NCBI RefSeq assembly: GCF_009760405.1
Contig: NZ_WRPP01000003.1
Span: 62,001 to 126,000, forward strand
Reading direction: 5' to 3'
Length of the DNA stretch: 64,000 nucleotides
From: Nocardia terrae
Lineage (GTDB): Bacteria; Actinomycetota; Actinomycetes; Mycobacteriales; Mycobacteriaceae
The translations under genes were made by a program, and so were the position numbers. Under the pieces are notes generated by a model. That model did no database searches. It worked only from the letters and a program-made list of their open reading frames with translations, and was not told the DNA's origin. Shown here piece by piece: positions 26,831-35,186 of the stretch (the first letter of the stretch is position 1; every line of letters starts with the position of its first letter).

Positions 26831-28243
26831 GTGGAACCTGACCAACTCTCGGGACTCTCAGGGGCTACGGCCCCGAACCCCCACAACGACCTCGAAGGTC
26901 TGCGCGCCCTGCTGCCGGACGGCATGGTGGTGACGGATCCCGATGTGCTGGGCGGATATCGGCAGGATCGGGCGCTGGATCCCGACGCGGGGATCGCGCT
27001 CGCGCTGGTCCGGCCGCTGACCACCGAACAGGTCGCGACGACCGTGCGGTGGGCGCATGAGCATCGGGTGCCGATCGTGCCGCGCGGGGCGGGGACCGGG
27101 CTCTCCGGTGGGGCGACCGCGCAGAACGGGGCGCTGCTGCTGAGCACCGAGAAGATGCGGGACATCAGCGTCGACACCGTCACGCGGACCGCGATCGTGC
27201 AGCCCGGACTGCTGAACGCCGAGGTCAAGCGGGCCGTGGCCGAACACGGGCTGTGGTATCCGCCGGATCCGTCCTCGTTCGAGATCTGCTCGATCGGCGG
27301 GAACGCGGCCACCAACGCGGGCGGGCTGTGCTGCGTGAAATACGGCGTCACAACCGATTACGTGCTCGGCATGGAGGTCGTGCTGGCAGACGGGACCGCG
27401 GTGCGGCTGGGCGGGCCGCGACTCAAGGACTCGGCGGGACTGTCGCTGACCAAGCTGTTCGTGGGCAGCGAAGGCACACTGGGCATCATCACCGAGCTGA
27501 CGCTGCGGCTGCTGCCCGCGCAGCCGCCGCAGTCCACGGTGGTCGCAACCTTCCCCACCCTGACCGCCGCGACCGACGCGATTCTGGCCATCACCGGCCA
27601 ATTGCGGCCCTCCATGCTGGAATTCATGGATTCGGTGGCCATCAACGCGGTCGAGGACGAGCTGCGCATGGGGCTCGATCGGCAGGCGGCGGGGCTGCTG
27701 GTGGCGCGGTCCGACGCGCCCGGCGAGCATGCCGGTCACGAGGCCGACATCATGCTGGCGGCCTGTGAAAAAGCCGGGGCGACCGAGGCTTTCCGCACCG
27801 ACGACCCCGATGAGGGCGAAGCCTTCTGCGCGGCACGACGATTCGCCATTCCGGCAGTGGAACGCAAAGGACCGCTGCTGCTCGAGGACGTCGGAGTCCC
27901 GCTCCCCCGACTCGGCGACCTGGTCACCGGGATCGCCGACATCGCGGCGAACCGGCGAGTGCTCATCTCCGTCATCGCGCACGCGGGCGACGGGAACACC
28001 CATCCGCTGATCGTCCACGACCCTTCCGATCCCGAGGAATCCGAACGCGCCCACCTGGCGTTCGGCGAGATCATGGACCTGGCCATCGGACTGGGCGGCA
28101 CCATCACCGGGGAACACGGCGTCGGCCGCTTGAAAAAGCCCTGGTTACCGGACCAGCTGGGTCCCGACGTGATGGCACTCACGCGCCGCATCAAGGATGC
28201 GCTGGATCCACACGGGATACTCAACCCGGGCGCGGTCTTATGA
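26831..28243 (+). CDS. FAD-linked oxidase, GlcD/D-lactate dehydrogenase type
   Basis: 470 aa, VAO/GlcD family. The FAD-binding half has PRGAGTGLSGGATAQ, GGNAATNAGGLCCVKYG and GSEGTLGIITE; the C-terminal FAD-oxidase half has the metal/substrate residues in HAGDGNTHP and GGTITGEHGVGRLKKPWL, ending LDPHGILNPG. Oxidises a 2-hydroxy acid such as glycolate or D-lactate; which one is not clear. The start is doubtful: GTG 26831 has no ribosome site and codons 6-18 lie in a dispersed repeat; the real start may be downstream. Confidence 0.88.
   Translation: MEPDQLSGLSGATAPNPHNDLEGLRALLPDGMVVTDPDVLGGYRQDRALDPDAGIALALVRPLTTEQVATTVRWAHEHRVPIVPRGAGTGLSGGATAQNGALLLSTEKMRDISVDTVTRTAIVQPGLLNAEVKRAVAEHGLWYPPDPSSFEICSIGGNAATNAGGLCCVKYGVTTDYVLGMEVVLADGTAVRLGGPRLKDSAGLSLTKLFVGSEGTLGIITELTLRLLPAQPPQSTVVATFPTLTAATDAILAITGQLRPSMLEFMDSVAINAVEDELRMGLDRQAAGLLVARSDAPGEHAGHEADIMLAACEKAGATEAFRTDDPDEGEAFCAARRFAIPAVERKGPLLLEDVGVPLPRLGDLVTGIADIAANRRVLISVIAHAGDGNTHPLIVHDPSDPEESERAHLAFGEIMDLAIGLGGTITGEHGVGRLKKPWLPDQLGPDVMALTRRIKDALDPHGILNPGAVL
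26844..26883 (+). repeat. Dispersed 40-bp repeat, copy A (inside the FAD-oxidase reading frame)
   Basis: This sequence recurs, reverse complemented, at 47056-47095 with 38 of 40 bases identical by direct comparison. A partial third copy of about 18 bases is at 49053-49070. The unit ends in a GGGGCT-CGGCCCC-type half palindrome. Here it overlaps the predicted N-terminal codons of the FAD oxidase. Confidence 0.8.
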
Positions 28244-28269
28244 GCGGGGCTCTACCCTGCTGAGGGCCG

Positions 28270-28288
28270 TTGGGGGCTGAGCCCCCAA
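28270..28288. terminator. GC-rich hairpin after the FAD-oxidase gene
   Basis: TTGGGGGCT (28270-28278) and AGCCCCCAA (28280-28288), exact complements around one base, 26 bases after the stop. It resembles the G-run half of the dispersed repeat. Confidence 0.65.
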
Positions 28289-28333
28289 ACCCCTTTAGGA
28301 ACAATCCGCTTCACAAGGGAGTTCACACAGGTC

Positions 28334-28624
28334 ATGAGCACGAAGCTGGAACACAATGCCGACGCGACCCGGTACGAGATCTACCTCGACGGCACGCTGG
28401 CGGGCTACGCCGACTACGCCGAACGCGTCGACGGCGACACCAAGGTTCGCGATATCCAGCACACGCTCACCTTTCCCGAGTTCCGGGGCCGCGGCGTGGC
28501 CGCGCAGGTGGTCGAGTTCGCGTTGAACGATGCGCGCGCGGAAGGCTTCTCGATCATTCCGACCTGCTGGTACGTCGAGAAGTACATCGGGGAGCACCCC
28601 GAATACGCCGATCTGGTGGCTTAA
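28334..28624 (+). CDS. Small GNAT N-acetyltransferase-like protein (YjdJ/NATD1 type)
   Basis: 96 aa, minimal Gcn5-related fold. TLTFPEFRGRGVAAQVVEFALNDAR holds the acetyl-CoA pyrophosphate loop (RGRGVA), and IIPTCWYVEKYIGEHPEYADL is the family's conserved C-terminus. Substrate unknown. Its TAA stop shares bases with the stop of the convergent gene: the tetranucleotide TTAA at 28621-28624 terminates both. Confidence 0.88.
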   Translation: MSTKLEHNADATRYEIYLDGTLAGYADYAERVDGDTKVRDIQHTLTFPEFRGRGVAAQVVEFALNDARAEGFSIIPTCWYVEKYIGEHPEYADLVA

Positions 28625-28941
28625 TTCGCGCGATGGTGCCGGCGCTGCCAGACCCGGAAATGCCGGTCGGCGCTGCCCACCATCGCCTCCCCCACCTTGG
28701 CGTCGTCGAAACCGGGCAGAGACTGCAGTTTCGTCAGGAATGCGGTGTCGGCCGCCGAATACGGCACCACGCAACCCTTACCGGTAGACCCGATCAACAC
28801 GAAGAACACATCGCCGGCGAACGGTCCGTCCGCCGCCGTAATGATCCGCACCTCTGCCAGTTCCGTCCACGCGACCTCTTCCACCCGTCCGTCGGCCAAC
28901 GTGCGCCGGACGAAGGTGTCGTTGATTTCGACTCCGGCCAT
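28621..28941 (-). CDS. Conserved hypothetical protein, 106 aa
   Basis: Small soluble protein of alternating strands (EEVAWTELAEVRIITAADGP, DVFFVLIGSTGKGCVVPYS), then TKLQSLPGFDDAKVGEAM and a basic C-terminus. Proteins with this pattern occur widely across bacteria and resemble a PH-like/GRAM small domain, but I can assign no function. It converges tightly on the GNAT gene. Confidence 0.75.
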   Translation of the reverse strand: MAGVEINDTFVRRTLADGRVEEVAWTELAEVRIITAADGPFAGDVFFVLIGSTGKGCVVPYSAADTAFLTKLQSLPGFDDAKVGEAMVGSADRHFRVWQRRHHRAN

Positions 28942-29294
28942 GGCTCCATAGTGCCCCCGGTATTCCCACCCGAACAGCCCTCAAACCCGTGCTTTACCTG
29001 AGGAAGCCGTAAAGAAAAGCCCCGGCGAACCACCCCGTCGCACATCGGCGGCGAACAGCCCCTCGGAGCAATTCTCCAGCTACTGAACAGATTTCGCGGC
29101 GACGCCCGGCACGACGCGCGCTGAAGGCCGCCACGCCGTGCAGGACGCGCACCGTGCGCCCCCGAAGAGGGGGGCACGGAACTGGCAGTCCGCTGTGAAA
29201 AGCACAGATTTCATAGCGTGGGGAACGGTGTGCTCGCTAGCGTCCGGGAGCCCCCTTCACCCAGGGGTTTTCGACAACTGGGAGAACAGACCTT
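28942..29294. other. Intergenic region before the secreted-protein gene
   Basis: 353 bp without a convincing gene. It holds one perfect small palindrome, GCGCAC-C-GTGCGC (29147-29159), and GGGAG about ten bases before ATG 29295. No confident promoter could be picked; short open frames here lack homology or ribosome sites. Confidence 0.5.
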
Positions 29295-29828
29295 ATGAAG
29301 AAGTCGGTCCTTGCTCGCTCGCTCACCGGCGCCGCCGGTGCCGCGGCCGTCGCCGGCGTGACCATCGCGATGGCTCCGGCCGCGTCCGCGCAGCTGGCCA
29401 TCACCTCCTCGACGGCCTACTGCGTCAGCACCACCTACACCATCACCTTCCCGTCGGCCGACGCGCAGCAGATGGCCTCGCAGTCCGGTGCGTCCAGCTT
29501 CGTGCTGCAGGCCGTCAACGGGACCAACACCTGGTGGTCCGCGCCGGTGACCTACACCTCGGGCCAGGACGTCACCTTCCAGTGGACGCCGTCGCAGTCG
29601 GTGACCGGATCCACGAGCGCCGTGGGCAACTGGAATCTGTACGTCGGCGCCTCCGGCGTCGCGGGCGTCGCCGAGGGCCCGCTCTCGGTCAACGTCGTGC
29701 AGACCGCGCCCTCCGGCGCCACCTGCAGCCCGTCCACCCTCGGCACCGGCAGCGCGAACATGACCGTGGGCCAGCTGATCAGCAACCTGCTCGCCGGCCT
29801 GTCCGCGGCCCAGCAGCCGTCGCAGTAG
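29295..29828 (+). CDS. Secreted protein with Ig-like character, unknown function
   Basis: 177 aa. A Sec signal peptide (MKKSVLARSLTGAAG ...) ends with an ASA cleavage site near residue 33. The mature part is Ser/Thr/Val-rich with alternating strands and two cysteines (AYC near residue 43, TCS near residue 142) that could bridge, suggesting an immunoglobulin-like sandwich. No catalytic motif is visible. Not recognised as a named family. Standing alone with its own terminator, it is probably monocistronic. Confidence 0.82.
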   Translation: MKKSVLARSLTGAAGAAAVAGVTIAMAPAASAQLAITSSTAYCVSTTYTITFPSADAQQMASQSGASSFVLQAVNGTNTWWSAPVTYTSGQDVTFQWTPSQSVTGSTSAVGNWNLYVGASGVAGVAEGPLSVNVVQTAPSGATCSPSTLGTGSANMTVGQLISNLLAGLSAAQQPSQ

Positions 29829-29860
29829 AGCGCACCGGTCCGCGGGGACCGCACAACACA

Positions 29861-29899
29861 CCGGAGGCGGCCCGAGTCGAAACTCGGAACCGCCTCCGG
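29861..29899. terminator. Bidirectional terminator hairpin
   Basis: Outer stem CCGGAGGCGG (29861-29870) with CCGCCTCCGG (29890-29899) and inner stem CCGAGT (29872-29877) with ACTCGG (29882-29887), loop CGAA. Between the convergent stops of the secreted-protein and acyl-CoA dehydrogenase genes. Confidence 0.85.
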
Positions 29900-29925
29900 A
29901 TGTTCTCGCGCCTATCGGCGAACGA

Positions 29926-31083
29926 TCAGCGCAGGATCTGACGCGACATGACCAGACGCTGGATCTGGTTGGTGCCCTCGTAGATCTGGGTGATCTTGGC
30001 GTCGCGCATCATGCGCTCCACGGGGAAGTCGGTGGTGTAGCCCGCGCCGCCGAAGAGCTGGACGGCGTTGGTGGTGACCTCCATGGCCACATCCGAGGCG
30101 AAGCACTTGGCGGCCGCGGAGATGAAGCCCAGGTTCTTCTCGCCACGCTCGGCGCGCGCGGCCGAGGTGTAGACCATGAGGCGGGCGGCCTCGATCTTCA
30201 TGGCCATGTCGGCCAGCATGAACTGGGTGTTCTGGAAGTCGGCGATGGCCTTGCCGAACTGCTTGCGGTCCTTGGTGTAGGCGATCGCGGCGTCCAGGGC
30301 GCCCTGCGCGATGCCGACGGCCTGCGCGCCGATGGTCGGGCGGGTGTGGTCCAGGGTCTGCAGGGCGGTCTTGAAACCGGTGCCGGGCTCGCCGACGATG
30401 CGGTCGCCGGGGACCTTGCAGTTCTCGAAGTACAGCTCGGCGGTCGGGGAACCCTTGATGCCCAGCTTGTGCTCGAGCGGGCCGACCACGAAGCCCTCGT
30501 CGTCCTTGTGGACCATGAACGAGGAGATGCCGTTGGCGCCCTTGTCGGCGTCGGTGACGGCCATGACGGTGTACCAGTCGGACTTGCCGCCGTTGGTGAT
30601 CCAGCACTTGGAGCCGTTGATGATCCAGCCGTCGCCGTCGGCCTTGGCGCGGGTGCGCATGGAGGCGGCGTCGGAGCCGGCCTCACGCTCGGACAGCGCG
30701 TAGGAGGCCATCTTGCCCGCGACGATGTCGGAGAGCACCTTGTGCTTGAGCTCCTCGGAACCGTTCAGGATCAGGCCCATGGTGCCGAGCTTGTTGACGG
30801 CCGGGATGAGCGAGGAGGAACCGCAGACGCGGGCCACTTCCTCGATCACGATGCAGGTGGCGACCGAGTCGGCGCCCTGGCCGCCGTAGGTCTCGGGCAC
30901 GTGCACGGCGTTGAAGCCGGCCGCGTTGAGGGCGGTCAGCGCCTCCTCGGGGAAGCGGGCGTTGCCGTCCACGTCCTTCGCGTAGGGGGCGATCTCCTTC
31001 TCGGACAGGCCGCGGATGGCCTCGCGCAGCTCGTGGTGGAAGTCCTCGAGCTGGAACAAGTTGAAATCGGGGTTGCCCGCCAT
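29926..31083 (-). CDS. fadE25: Acyl-CoA dehydrogenase FadE25-type
   Basis: 385 aa flavoprotein. Conserved family segments are YALSEREAGSDAASM and KCWITNGGKSDWY (FAD and acyl-CoA contacts), DRKQFGKAIADFQ, and QLFGGAGYTTDFPVERMMRD, with the catalytic Glu in the C-terminal IYEGTNQIQRLVMSRQIL. Oxidises acyl-CoA to trans-2-enoyl-CoA in beta-oxidation or branched-chain amino-acid breakdown. Its position near purE/purK matches Rv3274c. The promoter region upstream carries a TATAGT -10 box overlapped by operators, probably for the TetR gene just upstream. Confidence 0.95.
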   Translation of the reverse strand: MAGNPDFNLFQLEDFHHELREAIRGLSEKEIAPYAKDVDGNARFPEEALTALNAAGFNAVHVPETYGGQGADSVATCIVIEEVARVCGSSSLIPAVNKLGTMGLILNGSEELKHKVLSDIVAGKMASYALSEREAGSDAASMRTRAKADGDGWIINGSKCWITNGGKSDWYTVMAVTDADKGANGISSFMVHKDDEGFVVGPLEHKLGIKGSPTAELYFENCKVPGDRIVGEPGTGFKTALQTLDHTRPTIGAQAVGIAQGALDAAIAYTKDRKQFGKAIADFQNTQFMLADMAMKIEAARLMVYTSAARAERGEKNLGFISAAAKCFASDVAMEVTTNAVQLFGGAGYTTDFPVERMMRDAKITQIYEGTNQIQRLVMSRQILR

Positions 31084-31142
31084 GGGGTGTCTCCTGGTCG
31101 TCGGGGGATCGCCGCTGGTTGCCCAGCATCGCCAACTTGTGC

Positions 31143-31244
31143 GGCACTCAGTGCCAGTCGAAGTTCACTATACGCCGCGATATCGCGGCCACGTGCGGGT
31201 ACTTGCTCACAAAAGAGTGGCACGCAGTGTCATTTGTGCCACTC
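31143..31244. promoter_or_regulatory. fadE25 promoter with repeated operators
   Basis: On the minus strand a -10 TATAGT lies at 31172-31167. The palindrome GGCACT-C-AGTGCC (31143-31155) would sit just past the start point; a related GGCACGCAGTGTC is at 31219-31231 inside a larger inverted repeat GAGTGGCAC (31215-31223) / GTGCCACTC (31236-31244). A separate perfect 16-bp palindrome (GCCGCGATATCGCGGC) is at 31174-31189 in the promoter spacer. The TetR gene ends directly beyond. Confidence 0.65.
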
Positions 31245-31252
31245 CGGATATC

Positions 31253-31942
31253 TCACAGCGTATCGAGACGCTGAGCCAGCAGGTCCGCGACCTGCCGGGG
31301 GGAGAGATCACGGGGGAATACCGCCACGACCATCTCCTCGGCGGCCGTCGCGATCCGCTGTCCCCCGCGCGGAATCGCCGCCAGCGCCGCGCGCAGATCC
31401 GCCGGGCTCGCCGCCGACTCACCCCGGACCATGCGCCGCAGCAGATAGTTGTGGGTGGCCGTCACCGCCGCGGTGAACTGCACCAGCGCCAGATCCGCGG
31501 TGCCCTGCAACCGCCGCCGCAGGTAATCGGTGAACAACCGCTCGTACCGGAACACGGTCACGATCTCCCGCTCCCGCAGGGTCGGCACCTGCCGCACCAC
31601 CCCGTACCGCCGCGCCGCGATCTCCCGCCACTGCGTGAACCGCTCGAACACCTCCACCACGGCCTCGCACACGGCATCCCACGGATCCCCCTGCGCCGCA
31701 TCCAGAAACGCCCGCGCCCGCGCCAGCTGCGACTCGTGATCGGCGAACACCACGTCTTCCTTCGACCGGAACTGCCGGAAGAACGTCCGCCGCGAAATCC
31801 CCGCCGCCTCCGCGATCTCATCGACCGTCGTTGCCTCGTAACCCTTTTCGGCGAACAACCGCAACGCCTGATCCACCACGGTCAATCGGCGTTCGGTCGA
31901 ATCCGCGTCGGCGCGCGGCCGCGCGGGCAGGTCATTGGGCAT
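31253..31942 (-). CDS. TetR-family regulator, probable controller of fadE25
   Basis: 229 aa. HTH: VDEIAEAAGISRRTFFRQFRS with KEDVVFADH following. The rest is a TetR C-terminal domain. Start ATG 31942. Located immediately upstream of fadE25 on the same strand with operator-like palindromes between them, so it is the natural candidate to regulate fadE25; an acyl-CoA ligand is a plausible inference, not a visible fact. Confidence 0.9.
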   Translation of the reverse strand: MPNDLPARPRADADSTERRLTVVDQALRLFAEKGYEATTVDEIAEAAGISRRTFFRQFRSKEDVVFADHESQLARARAFLDAAQGDPWDAVCEAVVEVFERFTQWREIAARRYGVVRQVPTLREREIVTVFRYERLFTDYLRRRLQGTADLALVQFTAAVTATHNYLLRRMVRGESAASPADLRAALAAIPRGGQRIATAAEEMVVAVFPRDLSPRQVADLLAQRLDTL

Positions 31943-32029
31943 CCGCCAACGGTAGCGACCCCGCCCGGCGGCGCGTCACCACCCGGCCACGGCACGCCGC
32001 CCGGGAGTCGTCGATACGCTCGGGCCACG

Positions 32030-32815
32030 ATGAACACGCAGTACGACGAAGTCCCCGGCACCGACGCGACTCCCACCGGGTATCGGTGGGTCCTGCGCTG
32101 GCCGCCGAGCAATTCGTCCACGGCCGCCGGCATCGCCTTCGGCGTCGGCTTCACCCTCGTCCTGGGCGTGCTGACCGCATTGTTCGCGGTCGCGGCCCAC
32201 ACGTCCGGTGCGCCGTGGGGCGGGGTGGTGTTCGTCGGTTCACTCGCCCTGATGATTCCGCTGACGGCGATCTTCGGGAACGCCCCGGCCCGGATCGAGC
32301 ACATCCAAGGCGGTGTCGCGGTCCCGCGCCGTCCCTGGAAGCATCAGGCCATGCCCGCGTCGATCGTGCTGACCGTGGCGGGGATCGGGATCACCATGAT
32401 CGGGTTCGAGGTGCACACCGCACTTTTCACGGTGATGGGCCTAGTCCTGACCGTGCTCGCCGTGGCGATCGGAATCGGCAATCTGGCCAACCGGCGACCG
32501 CTGATCTTCACGACCGAATACGTGGCGTGCGGCGATACCTGGCGCATTCCGTGGAGCGAGATCACCCGGTTGCGCGGCAAGGACACTTCCGGGCGCGGTC
32601 CACGCCCTTACGTCAGTTTCCGCACGCTGGACCCGACAACGATCTCGGGCGCGAGCGCGCGCCGCTACGTCGTGATGATGCAAGCCTGGAATCTCGATCC
32701 GAACGCGGTGCTGTCCGCGATGCGGTTCATGGTCGAAAGCCCGGGCACGCGTGCGGATGTCAGCTCCGCGCAGTTCGAGGCGATGCTGGCCGCACCGCCT
32801 CGAACCGCGACGTGA
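32030..32815 (+). CDS. Four-helix membrane protein with PH-like C-terminal part
   Basis: 261 aa. Hydrophobic helices at about residues 32-55, 64-82, 108-128 and 133-152. The C-terminal region, PLIFTTEYVACGDTWRIPWSEITRLRG (split for length) onward, has the strand-turn pattern of PH/YdbT-like domains and ends ISGASARRYVVMMQAWNLDP. No enzymatic motif. Function unknown; possibly envelope-associated. Convergent with purE. Confidence 0.75.
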   Translation: MNTQYDEVPGTDATPTGYRWVLRWPPSNSSTAAGIAFGVGFTLVLGVLTALFAVAAHTSGAPWGGVVFVGSLALMIPLTAIFGNAPARIEHIQGGVAVPRRPWKHQAMPASIVLTVAGIGITMIGFEVHTALFTVMGLVLTVLAVAIGIGNLANRRPLIFTTEYVACGDTWRIPWSEITRLRGKDTSGRGPRPYVSFRTLDPTTISGASARRYVVMMQAWNLDPNAVLSAMRFMVESPGTRADVSSAQFEAMLAAPPRTAT

Positions 32816-32819
32816 GTCT

Positions 32820-33323
32820 CTAGCCCAGGAGTTTGGTGCGGAGGGCTTCGTCCTTGTCGAGGACGAGCTGCTCCAGGTTGGACTGGAACTGCTCCATGCG
32901 GGTGCGGAGTCCGGCGTCGGTGGTGGCGAGGATGCGGACGGCGAGCAGGCCCGCGTTGCGGGCGCCGCCGATGGAGACGGTGGCGACCGGGACGCCCGCG
33001 GGCATCTGGACGATCGACAGCAGGGAGTCCATGCCGTCGAGGTACTTCAACGGGACCGGGACGCCGATGACCGGGAGCGGGGTGGCGGAGGCGACCATGC
33101 CGGGGAGGTGGGCGGCGCCGCCCGCGCCCGCGATGATGACCTTGATGCCGCGGTCCGCCGCGTTCTTGGCGTAGTCGAGCATGCGCTGGGGGGTGCGGTG
33201 GGCGGAGACGACGCCGACCTCGAAGCGGATGCCGAACTCGGCGAGGGCCTCCGCGGCGGCTTCCATGGTGGGCCAGTCGGAGTCGGAGCCCATGATGAGG
33301 CCGACCTGTGCGGTGTCAGTCAT
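32820..33323 (-). CDS. purE: N5-carboxyaminoimidazole ribonucleotide mutase
   Basis: 167 aa class I PurE, converting N5-CAIR to CAIR in purine synthesis. Signature: [20 protein letters not shown], then [16 protein letters not shown] and [34 protein letters not shown] is also diagnostic. Its start overlaps the purK stop by eight bases; the pair works sequentially. Confidence 0.96.
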   Translation of the reverse strand: MTDTAQVGLIMGSDSDWPTMEAAAEALAEFGIRFEVGVVSAHRTPQRMLDYAKNAADRGIKVIIAGAGGAAHLPGMVASATPLPVIGVPVPLKYLDGMDSLLSIVQMPAGVPVATVSIGGARNAGLLAVRILATTDAGLRTRMEQFQSNLEQLVLDKDEALRTKLLG

Positions 33324-34491
33324 TGTGGTGGTCCCATCCGTCGGTCCAAATGGCGTGCGACATCCAATGTGCCGCGCGCTCAGCCTTTTCGCGGGTCTCG
33401 GCGGGGTCGTCGCCGAGGATGTTGATGTGGCCGATCTTGCGGTCGGGGCGTTCCCCCTTGCCGTAGAGGTGCACCTTGGCCTCGGGGATGCGGGCCGAAA
33501 GATGGTGCAGGCGTTCGTCCATGGACATCTCGGGAGCTTCGGGGGCGCCGAGGATATTGGCCATGACGGTAACCGGGGCCAGCGGCCTGGTGCTGCCCAG
33601 CGGGTAGTCGAGGACCGCGCGCAGGTGCTGTTCGAACTGGCCGGTGCAGGCGCCGTCCATGCCCCAGTGGCCGGAGTTGTGCGGGCGCATGGCGAGTTCG
33701 TTGACGAGCAGGTCGCCGGAGTGGGTTTCGAAGAGCTCCACGGCCATCGCGCCGGTGACGCCGAGTTCGGCCGCCAGGCGCAGAGCCAGCGACTCGGCCT
33801 CGGTGGCCTTGGCCGCGGACAGGTCCTGGGCGGGGGCGATGACCACCGCGCACTGGCCGTTGCGCTGCACGGTCTCCACCACGGGCCAGGCGGCGGCCTG
33901 ACCGAAGGGGGAGCGCGCCACCATAGCCGACAGCTCGCGCTTCAGATCCACCTTGGCCTCGGCCATGAGCGAGACCCCGTGCGCCAGCTGGTCCTCGATG
34001 ATCGGCGCGGCCTCGGCGGCGTCGGCGGGCATCCAGACGCCGCGGCCGTCGTAGCCGCCGCGCACCGCCTTGAGCACGAACGGCCAGCCGTGCTCGTCGG
34101 CGAAGGCGACCGCGTCGGCGACCGAGTTCACCTCGGTGTAGGCCGGGATCGGCACGCCCAGCTCGGCCAGCTTGCGGCGCATGCGCAGCTTGTCCTGGGC
34201 GAAGATCAACGCGCTCGGCGGCGGCTGCACGTTCACGCCCTCGGCGATGAGCGCCTCGAGGTGCTCGGTCGGGACGTGCTCGTGATCGAAGGTCAGCGCG
34301 TGCGAGCCGACCGCGGCCTTGCGCAGCGCGGCCAGGTCGTCATGGCTGCCCAGCACCACCTCGGGCGTCACCTGGGCGGCCGGGTCGTCGGGCCGCTCGG
34401 CGAGGACGCGCAGCCGCTGGCCCAGCGCGATGGCCGCCTGATGGGTCATGCGCGCGAGCTGGCCACCGCCGATCATGGTGACGGTGGGCAT
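33316..34491 (-). CDS. purK: N5-carboxyaminoimidazole ribonucleotide synthase (ATP-grasp)
   Basis: 391 aa. Begins [20 protein letters not shown], a PurK hallmark; the ATP-grasp region shows [16 protein letters not shown] and [20 protein letters not shown]. Makes N5-CAIR from AIR, bicarbonate and ATP, handing it to PurE. ATG 34491 is chosen; a GTG at 34521 is in frame and neither has a strong ribosome site. Divergent from the GtrA gene. Confidence 0.95.
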   Translation of the reverse strand: MPTVTMIGGGQLARMTHQAAIALGQRLRVLAERPDDPAAQVTPEVVLGSHDDLAALRKAAVGSHALTFDHEHVPTEHLEALIAEGVNVQPPPSALIFAQDKLRMRRKLAELGVPIPAYTEVNSVADAVAFADEHGWPFVLKAVRGGYDGRGVWMPADAAEAAPIIEDQLAHGVSLMAEAKVDLKRELSAMVARSPFGQAAAWPVVETVQRNGQCAVVIAPAQDLSAAKATEAESLALRLAAELGVTGAMAVELFETHSGDLLVNELAMRPHNSGHWGMDGACTGQFEQHLRAVLDYPLGSTRPLAPVTVMANILGAPEAPEMSMDERLHHLSARIPEAKVHLYGKGERPDRKIGHINILGDDPAETREKAERAAHWMSHAIWTDGWDHHND

Positions 34492-34637
34492 CGCGGAGGA
34501 ATCGAAGGAACGGGCGCTCACGCTGCACCATGTTGTCATGGCACCCACCGGCCACTCGCCTGCGGGTCGCGTGACAGGTATCTGCCCCTATTTGTACCGG
34601 CACTACACGTTCGGAAGCGGAGACGTAGACTCGCACC

Positions 34638-35186
34638 GTGTCATTTGTCGATGAAGTGGTCAACCGGCTGCCCGCACCGCTGCGGGCCCTCGCGGACCGC
34701 CATTACGAACTGATCAAGTTCGCGATTGTCGGTGCGACTACGTTCGTGATCGACCTGGGTATTTTCTACGTCCTGAAATGGACGATCATGGACACCAAGC
34801 CGACCGTGGCCCGCATTATGTCGGGCACCATCGCGGTCATCGTGTCCTACATCCTCAACCGGGAATGGACCTTCGACAAGCGCGGCGGGCGCGAGAAGCA
34901 CCACGAAGCGCTGCTGTTTTTCCTGGTCAGCGGCATCGGCGTCGGCCTGGCGGCACTGCCGCTGTGGGTCTCGAGCTACGTGTTCGAACTGCGCCAGCCC
35001 AATGTGAGTTTCACCGTCGAGAACATCGCCGACTTCATCAGCGCATTCATCATCGGCAACCTGCTGCAAATGGCGTTCCGCTTCTACGCGATGAAGAAGT
35101 GGGTGTTCCCCGACGAAATGCAGGAACTGCAGGACGAATTCGAGGATCTCGTCAACGAGAACGAAGAGCAGCTCGGTCACAGCTGA
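34638..35186 (+). CDS. GtrA-family membrane protein
   Basis: 182 aa with four helices. FAIVGATTFVIDLGIFYVLK opens the GtrA domain, and ILNREWTFDKRGGR is the family's conserved loop. GtrA proteins are thought to help move polyprenyl-linked sugars across the membrane for cell-envelope glycosylation. The C-terminal tail is acidic (DEMQELQDEFEDLVNENEE). Corresponds in position to Rv3277. The last 35 bp overlap the convergent histidine kinase gene. Confidence 0.9.
   Translation: MSFVDEVVNRLPAPLRALADRHYELIKFAIVGATTFVIDLGIFYVLKWTIMDTKPTVARIMSGTIAVIVSYILNREWTFDKRGGREKHHEALLFFLVSGIGVGLAALPLWVSSYVFELRQPNVSFTVENIADFISAFIIGNLLQMAFRFYAMKKWVFPDEMQELQDEFEDLVNENEEQLGHS

Noticed and set aside
29101..29294. 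A small open frame or promoter pair before the secreted-protein gene
   Set aside because: Two TAGCGT boxes could be read as -10 elements but neither has a matching -35; not supported well enough to list as a promoter.
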